From contig JAICJK010000072.1 in assembly GCA_025928415.1 (NCBI GenBank), positions 1 to 8,746 of the forward strand: a stretch of 8,746 nucleotides of DNA, read 5' to 3'. How positions within the stretch are numbered: the stretch's first letter is position 1; every line of letters begins with the position of its first letter. This DNA is from Solirubrobacteraceae bacterium. GTDB taxonomy: Bacteria > Actinomycetota > Thermoleophilia > Solirubrobacterales > Solirubrobacteraceae. A program made the position numbers and the translations under genes. Positions 1-5,443 of the stretch are shown piece after piece. The notes beneath the pieces were generated by a model. That model was not told where the DNA came from, ran no database searches, and was given only the letters and a program-made list of their open reading frames with translations.

Positions 1-101
1 AGCTCGGTGTAGGTGTGCGTGGTGAACAGGCGCGCGCCGAGCTCGAGGAGCCGGCGGCGCCGCTCGTCGACGTCCAGGCGCTGGAAGGCGGGCGTGGCCA
101 C
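1..101 (-). CDS. TetR-family transcriptional regulator, N-terminal fragment
   Basis: Reading the minus strand from a GTG at 101 gives 33 complete codons before the window edge: VATPAFQRLDVDERRRRL, then LELGARLFTTHTYTE. An Arg-rich run followed by a helix with 'LxLGARLF' and a 'HTYTEL'-like turn is the usual opening of a TetR DNA-binding domain (helix 1 and entry to the HTH). The reading frame is open upstream only to a TAG near position 157 and contains no ATG or other GTG, so GTG 101 is the likely start. A TACGAT hexamer lies 7 nt before it, so the mRNA may be leaderless. The ligand-binding domain is outside the window. Head-to-head placement with an MFS exporter suggests a local repressor that responds to an exported compound (inference). 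Confidence 0.72.
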   Translation of the reverse strand, partial: MATPAFQRLDVDERRRRLLELGARLFTTHTYTE

Positions 102-108
102 GAGAGCG

Positions 109-114
109 ATCGTA
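109..114 (-). promoter_or_regulatory. Putative -10 box of the TetR gene (TACGAT)
   Basis: On the minus strand TACGAT (TANNNT type) ends 7 nt before the GTG start at 101. No Shine-Dalgarno-like sequence lies in between. It fits the leaderless-promoter pattern seen at the other transcription-unit heads in this window. No clear -35 is visible. Confidence 0.4.
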
Positions 115-148
115 GGGCCTGGGCGCGCGCCGGCGGCCGCGGGGCTGT

Positions 149-154
149 CAGGCT
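149..154 (+). promoter_or_regulatory. Possible -10 box of the MFS gene (CAGGCT)
   Basis: CAGGCT ends 7 nt before the GTG start at 162. It differs by one base from the TAGGCT found before the start at 8485. It is the weakest member of the TAGNNT series but supports GTG 162 as the start. Confidence 0.3.
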
Positions 155-161
155 ACGCGCC

Positions 162-1850
162 GTGCGCGCCCGCCACGTCCTGCTCGCCGTCGCCGCCGGG
201 CTTGCCCTCGCGGACGCCTCGATCGTCACGCTGGCCCTGCCGGAGCTGCTGTTCGACCTCAAGACGACGGTCGAGGGCGTCGCGGCCGTCATCGGGGTCT
301 ACACCGTGGTGCTGGCGGCCGCGCTGCTGCCCGCCGAGCGGCTCATGCGCCGCCTGGGCCCGGCGCGGCTGGGCGCGGCGGGGCTGCTGGTGTTCGGCGG
401 CGCGTCGCTGGTGGCCGGGCTGGCCGGGACGCTCACGGTGCTGCTGCTCGCCCGCGCGGTGCAGGCCGCGGGCGGCGCCGCCGGCCTGGTGGCGGTCTTC
501 ACGCTGCTCGTCCACCGCGAGGGCGCCCAGCGCTCGGCGCGCGGGCTGTGGCTGGGCGCCGCGGTGCTCAGCGCCGCGGTCGGGCCCGCGCTGGGCGGCG
601 CGCTGACCCAGGCCTTCTCGTGGCACGCGATCTTCCTCTTCCAGGCGCCGGTCGCCGCGCTGGCCGCCGCCGTCTGCTTCGGCACGGTGTGGACGCCGCC
701 GGCCGCCGCGGCAGCGGCGGACGAGCCGGCGGACGAGCCGGCGCCGAGCTTCGAGGCCCCGCCGGCCGCCGCGCTCGCGCTGGTCTCGGCGGCGCTGACC
801 GCGGTGCTGTTCCTGCTCGTGCTGCTGCTGGTCGCCGGCTGGGCGGTCACGCCGCTACGCGCTGCGCTGACGGTGACGATCGTGCCGGCGGGCGCGCTGG
901 TCGGCTCGCGGCTCGGGGGCCCGGCCCGCGCGCGCGCCGCCGTCGGCTGCCTGCTCGTGGCCCTGGGGACGTTCGCGCTGGCCTTCCTGCCCGACCCGCA
1001 CCTCGCGTGGACGTTCGCGCCGCAGGCGCTCGCCGGCCTGGGCATGGGGCTGGCCCTGCCGTCCCTCGGCGGCGAGCTGCTGCCCGAGCGCGACGCCCAC
1101 GACGCCGCGCGGCTGCTGACCGTCCGCCACGTGGGCATCGCGGTGGCGCTCGCGATCCTCGCGCCGATCACGGCCAACCGGCTCGACAGCACCACGCGCG
1201 ACGCCGAGCAGCGCGGCATCGGGCTCGTGCTCGACTCCAAGCTCGACCCCCTGGTCAAGCTGCGCATCGCCCCCAAGCTGCTGGACGGCGTCAACAGCGA
1301 GAGCCCGCGCGGCGGGCTGCGCACGGCCGCCGCCGCGCAGCGGGCGTCGGTCCCCGCCGCCGAGCGACCGGAGTACGACCGGCTGATCGCACGCCTCGAC
1401 GACGCGGTGATCGTCGCGATCGGCGAGTCCTTCCTGCCCGCCTTCCTGATCACCGGACTGTTCGCCCTGCTCGCCGGCCTGGCCGTCGCGCTCGAGCGGC
1501 GCACGCGCGACCGGCGCACGCCGGCCTGGGGGCTGGCGATCCTGCTGGCGGGGGTCCTCGCGCTCGCCGGGCAGGCCGTCGCCTGGCAGCAGATCAAGCC
1601 CGCCAAGCACAAGCTCGCCGACCCCTGCCATCCCGGGCCGCCGCCCAGCGCGGGTGGCCCCACCGGCGTGCTGCAGGCCCAGCTGCTGAAGTTCGTGGAC
1701 GCCGCGGCGTGCAAGTTCGGCTCCTCGCGCGAGGCGCTCGTGCTGGCGCTGCTCGACCCGTCGCAGACCAAGCGCTACGCCGAGCAGTACCACGTGGACC
1801 CGCGCGCGCTGGCGGGCCTGGTCCAGCTGCTGGGCAAGCTCGTCGGCTGA
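162..1850 (+). CDS. MFS drug-exporter-like protein (DHA2-type) with extra C-terminal tail
   Basis: A 562-residue inner-membrane transporter, probably proton-driven efflux. Residues 18-30 (ADASIVTLALPEL) match the DHA2 TM1 motif 'D.tivnvALP'. LLARAVQAAGGAAG (95-108) resembles motif B, and AAVGPALGGAL (138-148) is the antiporter motif C. I count about 13 hydrophobic spans: 6-26, 40-57, 69-88, 90-117, 129-149, 155-177, 202-229, 232-249, 258-275, 282-303, 320-337, 423-444 and 454-475. A linker rich in Ala, Pro, Asp and Glu (178-200) separates the halves. A hydrophilic loop (338-422) comes before the last pair. The tail (476-562) carries C489 and C517. The frame is open from position 15, but only GTG 162 places TM1 at the N-terminus and avoids overlapping tetR. 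Its partner regulator is the divergent TetR. The substrate cannot be told from sequence. Confidence 0.85.
   Translation: MRARHVLLAVAAGLALADASIVTLALPELLFDLKTTVEGVAAVIGVYTVVLAAALLPAERLMRRLGPARLGAAGLLVFGGASLVAGLAGTLTVLLLARAVQAAGGAAGLVAVFTLLVHREGAQRSARGLWLGAAVLSAAVGPALGGALTQAFSWHAIFLFQAPVAALAAAVCFGTVWTPPAAAAAADEPADEPAPSFEAPPAAALALVSAALTAVLFLLVLLLVAGWAVTPLRAALTVTIVPAGALVGSRLGGPARARAAVGCLLVALGTFALAFLPDPHLAWTFAPQALAGLGMGLALPSLGGELLPERDAHDAARLLTVRHVGIAVALAILAPITANRLDSTTRDAEQRGIGLVLDSKLDPLVKLRIAPKLLDGVNSESPRGGLRTAAAAQRASVPAAERPEYDRLIARLDDAVIVAIGESFLPAFLITGLFALLAGLAVALERRTRDRRTPAWGLAILLAGVLALAGQAVAWQQIKPAKHKLADPCHPGPPPSAGGPTGVLQAQLLKFVDAAACKFGSSREALVLALLDPSQTKRYAEQYHVDPRALAGLVQLLGKLVG
717..740 (+). repeat. 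12-bp tandem repeat, two copies, inside the MFS linker
   Basis: GCGGACGAGCCG occurs twice head to tail and encodes the repeated ADEP units of the acidic linker between the two transporter halves. It is in frame, so a change in copy number would only alter linker length. Confidence 0.7.
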
Positions 1851-1878
1851 CGGCCCCGCGCCGTCGCGCGCGGGGCCG
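1851..1878 (+). terminator. GC hairpin directly after the MFS stop codon
   Basis: CGGCCCCGCGC (1851-1861) and GCGCGGGGCCG (1868-1878) pair perfectly over 11 bp around a 6-nt loop. The left arm begins on the base after the TGA. No T-run follows (next bases AAATGG), so this would be a U-less terminator or an mRNA 3'-end stabiliser, as often seen in high-GC actinobacteria. It separates the MFS gene from the ABC operon. Confidence 0.65.
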
Positions 1879-1921
1879 AAATGGTGTGCCCAACCGAACC
1901 TCGGGCGCCGGGGGCCTTCGC

Positions 1922-1927
1922 TAGCTT
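1922..1927 (+). promoter_or_regulatory. Putative -10 box of the ABC exporter operon (TAGCTT)
   Basis: TAGCTT ends 8 nt before ATG 1936, with no Shine-Dalgarno between (GGTCGGCG). Transcription starting about 7 nt downstream would begin at or next to the start codon, implying a leaderless drrA-like mRNA. The remainder of the 85-bp gap holds the upstream hairpin and no clear -35. Confidence 0.5.
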
Positions 1928-1935
1928 GGTCGGCG

Positions 1936-2922
1936 ATGAACGCCACCGAGGATGCCATCGCCGTCGAGGGCCTGCAGAAGTCCTACGGGTCCGTGCGCGC
2001 GCTGTGCGGCGTGGACTTCACCGCGCAGGCGGGGACCGTGCTCGGCCTGCTCGGCCCGAACGGCGCCGGCAAGACCACCGCCGTGCGGATCCTGACGACG
2101 CTGCTCAAGCCCGACGGCGGCCGCGCGCGCGTCGCCGGCCTCGACGTCACCAAGGACGCCGCGGCGCTGCGCGCCAGGATCGGCCTCGCCGGCCAGTACG
2201 CGGCGGTGGACGAGAACCTGACCGGCTTCGCGAACCTCGAGATGGTCGGCCGGCTGTACCACATGGGGCGCGCCGACGCGCGCGCCCGCGCCACCGAGCT
2301 GCTCGAGCGCTTCGAGCTCACCGACGCCGCCAAGCGCCCCGCCAAGACCTACTCGGGCGGCATGCGCCGGCGCCTCGACCTCGCCGCGGCGCTCATCTTC
2401 CGCCCGCCCGTGCTGTTCCTCGACGAGCCGACGACGGGGCTCGACCCGCGCAGCCGGCTGTCGATGTGGGAGATGATCGAGGCGCGCACCGCGGCCGGCA
2501 CGACCGTCCTGCTCACGACCCAGTACCTCGACGAGGCCGACCGGCTCGCCGACCGCATCGTGGTCATCGACCACGGCAACGTCATCGCCGAGGGCACCTC
2601 GGACGAGCTCAAGGACCGCGTCGGCGGCGAGCGCCTGGAGGTCGAGCTCGAGGACGGCGGCGACGCCGAGCGGGCGATCGCCGCGCTGGCCGGGATGGCC
2701 GCCGAGCGGCCCGCGCTGGAGGACGGCGCCGTGCGCGCACCGGTCAACCAGCGCTCCGGCGCGATCGCCGAGGCGGTGCGCCGGCTCGACGCCGCGGACG
2801 TCGGCATCGAGGACATCCGGCTGCAGCGGCCCACCCTGGACGACGTGTTCGTCGCCCTCACCGGCCACGGGGCCGAGGTCGACCCCGACGGCGACGCCGC
2901 GCTCGACGAGGCGGTCGCATGA
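1936..2922 (+). CDS. DrrA-family ABC exporter ATP-binding protein
   Basis: A 328-residue ATPase of the daunorubicin-resistance (DrrA) type, which powers export through a separate ABC-2 permease. Visible motifs are Walker A GPNGAGKTT (40-48), Q-loop Q87 in GQYAAVDENLTG, signature YSGGMRRRL (139-147), Walker B VLFLDEP (159-165) and D-loop GLDPRSR (168-174). The switch position reads TTQYLDEAD (194-202), with Gln196 where most ABC ATPases have His, as in DrrA homologues. The C-terminal part (about 230-328) is the DrrA-type extension ending in LDDVFVALTGHGAE (301-314), close to the DrrA tail that helps assembly with DrrB. ATG 1936 gives the standard N-terminus. The stop overlaps the permease start as ATGA, which indicates translational coupling. 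The substrate is unknown; hydrophobic drugs or lipids are typical of the family. Confidence 0.93.
   Translation: MNATEDAIAVEGLQKSYGSVRALCGVDFTAQAGTVLGLLGPNGAGKTTAVRILTTLLKPDGGRARVAGLDVTKDAAALRARIGLAGQYAAVDENLTGFANLEMVGRLYHMGRADARARATELLERFELTDAAKRPAKTYSGGMRRRLDLAAALIFRPPVLFLDEPTTGLDPRSRLSMWEMIEARTAAGTTVLLTTQYLDEADRLADRIVVIDHGNVIAEGTSDELKDRVGGERLEVELEDGGDAERAIAALAGMAAERPALEDGAVRAPVNQRSGAIAEAVRRLDAADVGIEDIRLQRPTLDDVFVALTGHGAEVDPDGDAALDEAVA
2908..2911 (+). promoter_or_regulatory. Ribosome binding site (GAGG) of the ABC-2 permease
   Basis: GAGG lies 7 nt before ATG 2919, inside the end of the ATPase gene. Of the two internal operon genes in this window, this is the one with a recognisable Shine-Dalgarno. 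It supports 2919 as the start. Confidence 0.55.
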
Positions 2923-3695
2923 GCTCGCTCGCGCTCACGATCTCCGACACGCTGGTCCTGGCCCGGCGCAACCTGGCGCGGATCCCCAACCAGCCCGACC
3001 TGCTGATCGCCTACACGGTCCAGCCGGTCATGTTCGTGCTGCTGTTCGTCTACGTGTTCGGCGGCGCGATCCGCACGCCGGGCTTCGACTACGTGGACTT
3101 CCTGATGCCCGGCATCATCGTCCAGTCGATCGCCTTCGGCGGCTTCGTGACCGCGCTGGGCCTCTCCGAGGACGTGCAGAAGGGCCTGATCGACCGCTTC
3201 CGCTCGCTGCCGATGTCGCGCGCGGCGGTGCTCACCGGCCGCACGTTCTCCGACGTGCTGCTCAACTGCCTGTCGCTCGCCGTGCTGCTCGGCGTCGGCT
3301 TCATCGCCGGCTTCAACTTCATCGACGCGAGCGCCGGCGAGATCGTGCTGGGCATCGTGCTCCTGCTGCTGCTCGGCTACGCGTTCTCGTGGATCTTCGC
3401 GCTCGTCGGCCTGTTCTCGTCGTCACCGGAGACCGCGAACGCGATCGGCTTCACGCTGATCTTCCCGCTGACCTTCGCCTCCTCGGTGTTCGTCCCGGTC
3501 GGCTCGATGCCCGACGGGCTGCGCCAGTTCGCGCAGGTCAACCCGTTCACGACCGTGTCCGACGCGATGCGCTCGCTGTGGCTGGGAACGCCCGCGCACA
3601 CCGACGTGTGGATGTCGTTCGTCTGGTGCGCGATCCTCATCGCCGTCTTCGCGCCGCTGGCGGTCGCCCGCTACCGGACCGTCGCAGCGCGCTAG
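2919..3695 (+). CDS. DrrB-family ABC-2 type exporter permease
   Basis: A 258-residue membrane protein with six hydrophobic spans (about 28-51, 62-82, 110-133, 141-165, 170-196, 233-251), the standard ABC-2 permease layout. Between TM2 and TM3, EDVQKGLIDRFRSLPMSR (84-101) matches the conserved cytoplasmic coupling segment of DrrB homologues. FVPVGSMPDGLRQFAQVNPF (191-210) matches the conserved stretch before the last TM. It overlaps the ATPase gene (ATG in ATGA) and would form a 2+2 complex with it in the inner membrane. The long upstream continuation of this frame (from 1881) runs through the ATPase gene and is not coding. Its TAG shares the bases CTAG with the stop of the convergent PLP-enzyme gene, and no terminator lies between them. 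Confidence 0.92.
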   Translation: MSSLALTISDTLVLARRNLARIPNQPDLLIAYTVQPVMFVLLFVYVFGGAIRTPGFDYVDFLMPGIIVQSIAFGGFVTALGLSEDVQKGLIDRFRSLPMSRAAVLTGRTFSDVLLNCLSLAVLLGVGFIAGFNFIDASAGEIVLGIVLLLLLGYAFSWIFALVGLFSSSPETANAIGFTLIFPLTFASSVFVPVGSMPDGLRQFAQVNPFTTVSDAMRSLWLGTPAHTDVWMSFVWCAILIAVFAPLAVARYRTVAAR

Positions 3696-4840
3696 GCAGC
3701 GGCGAGCGCGCGCACGCCCTCCACCAGGCGCTCGACGTCGCCGGCGTCGTTGTAGTGCACGGTGCCGGCGCGGACGGCGCCGACCGGCTCGAGGCCGAGC
3801 ATCGTGGACAGCTCCAGCGCGTAGTTGTTGCCGTCCCACACCGCGACCCGCCGGGCGGCCAGCGCCTCGGCCACGTCGACGGGCGCATGGCCGCGCACCG
3901 AGAAGAACACGGTCGGCGTGCGGTCGCGGGCGCGGCCGTGCAGCGTCACGCCGTCGATGGCGCCGAGCCCGTCGAGCATGGCCGCCAGCAGCGCGTCCTC
4001 GTGGGCGCGGACGGCCGCCCAGTCGAGCTCGAGCAGGTACTGCGCGGCGGCGCGCACCCCCGCGAGCGTCTCGAAGGCCGGCGTGCCGGTCTCCCAGCGC
4101 TCGGGCACGGCGTCGGAGGACGGCCGGACCTTGTCGGGCTGCAGCTCGGCCAGCAGCGCCGGCCGGGCCCAGAGGATCCCGGCGTGCGGCCCGAAGAACT
4201 TGTAGGGCGAGCACAGCAGCGCGTCGCAGTCCAGGGCCGTGACGTCGAGGCGGCGGTGGGGCGCGTGGTGGACGGCGTCGATCGAGATGCGGGCGCCGGC
4301 CGCGTGGGCGGCGTCGACGATGCCGGGCAGGTCGGGCACGGTGCCGACCGCGTTGCTCGCGGCGGTGACCGCCACCCAGCGCGTGCGCTCGCTCAGCAGC
4401 GCCGCGACGTTCCCGGCAGGGAGCTCGAGCGTCTCGGGGTCGGGCTCGGCGAAACGCACGATCGCGCCGGAGCGCTCGGCCTCCAACAGCCACGGGGCGA
4501 CGTTGGCGTCGTGGTCCAGCCGCGTGCAGACGAGCTCGTCGCCGGGCCGGAGGGTCCGCCCGACCGCGCGGGCCAGGCTCAGGTTGAGCGTGGTCATCGA
4601 CGGCCCGAGGACGACCCCGGCCGGGTCTGCGCCCAGCAGGCGCCCGACGACGGCCCGCGTGTCGGCCACCAGCGCGTCGGTCTCGGCGGCCGCGGCGAAG
4701 GCACCGTGGCTGTTCGCCCCGCGGCCCGAGGTCATCCAGTCGGCCATCGCCTGGACCACGCTGTCGAGCACCTGGGTGCCGGCGGGGCCGTCGAGGCGCG
4801 CCCAGCCGTCGCGCAGTCCGGGGAACCGTTCGCGGTGCAT
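3692..4840 (-). CDS. PLP-dependent enzyme, cysteine desulfurase-like (VC1184-type subfamily)
   Basis: A 382-residue cytoplasmic class V aminotransferase-fold protein. Cofactor residues are visible: H110 in RLDHDANVAPW (ring stacking), D188 in SIDAVHHAPH (pyridine N) and Lys214 in CSPYKFFGPHAG (Schiff base). RWETGTPAFE (248-257) and VRAGTVHYND (356-365) are typical of the 'cysteine desulfurase family, VC1184 subfamily'. The only cysteines are C105, C205 and C210. None lies in the C-terminal loop that carries the nucleophile in IscS/SufS, so sulfur transfer is doubtful and the reaction is unknown. ATG 4840 starts just before the typical N-terminus (FPGL...ARLDGPAGTQV). No suf/isc genes are near, and it stands alone, divergent from the YqgE gene. 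Alternatives are another lyase or aminotransferase acting on an amino acid. Confidence 0.88.
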   Translation of the reverse strand: MHRERFPGLRDGWARLDGPAGTQVLDSVVQAMADWMTSGRGANSHGAFAAAAETDALVADTRAVVGRLLGADPAGVVLGPSMTTLNLSLARAVGRTLRPGDELVCTRLDHDANVAPWLLEAERSGAIVRFAEPDPETLELPAGNVAALLSERTRWVAVTAASNAVGTVPDLPGIVDAAHAAGARISIDAVHHAPHRRLDVTALDCDALLCSPYKFFGPHAGILWARPALLAELQPDKVRPSSDAVPERWETGTPAFETLAGVRAAAQYLLELDWAAVRAHEDALLAAMLDGLGAIDGVTLHGRARDRTPTVFFSVRGHAPVDVAEALAARRVAVWDGNNYALELSTMLGLEPVGAVRAGTVHYNDAGDVERLVEGVRALAAA

Positions 4841-4847
4841 CGGGCGG

Positions 4848-4853
4848 AGGCTA
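4848..4853 (-). promoter_or_regulatory. Putative -10 box of the PLP-enzyme gene (TAGCCT)
   Basis: On the minus strand TAGCCT ends 7 nt before ATG 4840, with CCGCCCG between and no Shine-Dalgarno. This is consistent with a leaderless transcript. Confidence 0.5.
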
Positions 4854-4866
4854 CCCGCGGTTTGGG

Positions 4867-4872
4867 CACAAT
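4867..4872 (+). promoter_or_regulatory. Possible -10 box of the YqgE gene (CACAAT)
   Basis: CACAAT matches four of six positions of TATAAT and ends 6 nt before ATG 4879, again without a Shine-Dalgarno. It lies in the only A/T-rich patch of the 38-bp gap. It is weaker than the TAGNNT boxes elsewhere. Confidence 0.35.
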
Positions 4873-4878
4873 CTGACC

Positions 4879-5424
4879 ATGGCCTCGCTGCGCGGCAAGC
4901 TCCTGATCGCCTCCCCGGCCCTGGTCGACCCCAACTTCGCCAGGACCGTGGTGCTGATCGCCGAGCACTCCGACGACGGCGCGATGGGCCTCGTGCTCAA
5001 CCGGCCGGCCGACGCGACGGTCTCCGAGGCGATCGACGAGCTCGCCGGCCTGGTCGACAGCGGCGACCCGGTCTTCGTCGGCGGCCCCGTGCAGGCCGAG
5101 TCGGTGATGGTGCTCGCCGAATTCGACGAGCCCGAGCTGGCCGCCGCGATCGTGCTCGGCGACATCGGCTTCCTGCCCGCCGACGGCGACCTGGGGACCC
5201 TCGCCGGCCACGTCCTGCGCACGCGGGTCTTCGCCGGGCACTCCGGCTGGGGGCCGGGCCAGCTCGACGCCGAGCTCGAGGAGGGCTCGTGGATCGTCGG
5301 GGAGCTCGGGGACGGCGAGCTGTTCGCCGAGGGCACGGAGGACCTGTGGGGCCGCGCCCTGGAGCGCAAGGGCGGCGCCTACGCATTGCTGGCGCGGATC
5401 CCCGAGGACCCGTCGGTCAACTGA
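4879..5424 (+). CDS. yqgE: YqgE/AlgH family protein (UPF0301)
   Basis: A 181-residue cytoplasmic protein of normal length for the family. Almost all conserved blocks are visible: GKLLIASPALVDPNFARTVV (6-25), IAEH and GAMGLVLNRP (27-30, 34-43), VFVGGPV (65-71), RVFAGHSGWGPGQL (116-129) followed by EEGSW (134-138), and LWGRALERKGG (156-166) with a C-terminal LLARIPEDPSVN (170-181). The biochemical role of YqgE is not established; AlgH was named from alginate control in Pseudomonas. ATG 4879 is followed at once by the conserved first strand, so the start is secure. It is divergent from the PLP enzyme and convergent with the metallophosphoesterase, so it is probably monocistronic. Confidence 0.93.
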   Translation: MASLRGKLLIASPALVDPNFARTVVLIAEHSDDGAMGLVLNRPADATVSEAIDELAGLVDSGDPVFVGGPVQAESVMVLAEFDEPELAAAIVLGDIGFLPADGDLGTLAGHVLRTRVFAGHSGWGPGQLDAELEEGSWIVGELGDGELFAEGTEDLWGRALERKGGAYALLARIPEDPSVN

Positions 5425-5443
5425 CGCGCGACCGGGACGTCAG
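5421..5443. terminator. Short inverted repeat spanning two convergent stop codons
   Basis: CTGACG (5421-5426) and CGTCAG (5438-5443) form a 6-bp stem around 11 nt. The TGA codons of both convergent genes (5422-5424 plus, 5442-5440 minus) sit in the two arms. It could act as a weak bidirectional terminator, but the stem is short, lacks a T-run and partly follows from having two facing TGA codons. Confidence 0.25.

Larger units (their letters stand above)
102..161. promoter_or_regulatory. Divergent promoter/operator region between tetR and the MFS gene
   Basis: These 60 bp separate the two back-to-back starts. Between the two putative -10 boxes lie a perfect 10-bp palindrome, GGCGCGCGCC (122-131), and GCGGCCGC (133-140). 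A short inverted pair, CGTAG (111-115) and CTACG (153-157), overlaps both -10 boxes. A TetR dimer commonly binds such a palindrome and represses both directions. In DNA this rich in G+C, palindromes made only of G and C are weak evidence, so the operator itself is not assigned. Confidence 0.4.

Noticed and set aside
131..140. NotI-like GCGGCCGC and similar G/C palindromes as specific operator sites
   Set aside because: Such sequences are frequent by chance in very GC-rich DNA, so I mention them only as part of the region.
15..161. Earlier ATG start for the MFS protein
   Set aside because: It would overlap the tetR coding start and add 49 polar residues before TM1.
299..1771. Minus-strand open frame of 490 codons opposite the MFS gene
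   Set aside because: The Ala/Ser/Arg-rich product has no recognisable domain, while the plus strand encodes an obvious transporter.
1881..2918. Upstream in-frame extension of the DrrB-type permease
   Set aside because: This part reads as Arg-rich nonsense inside the ATPase gene. ATG 2919 has a GAGG site and the ATGA overlap typical of drrAB pairs.
3389..4876. Plus-strand frame of 495 codons across the permease end and the PLP gene
   Set aside because: It crosses the convergent gene boundary, has low-complexity Gly/Arg/Val-rich content, and is opposite a gene with intact cofactor motifs.
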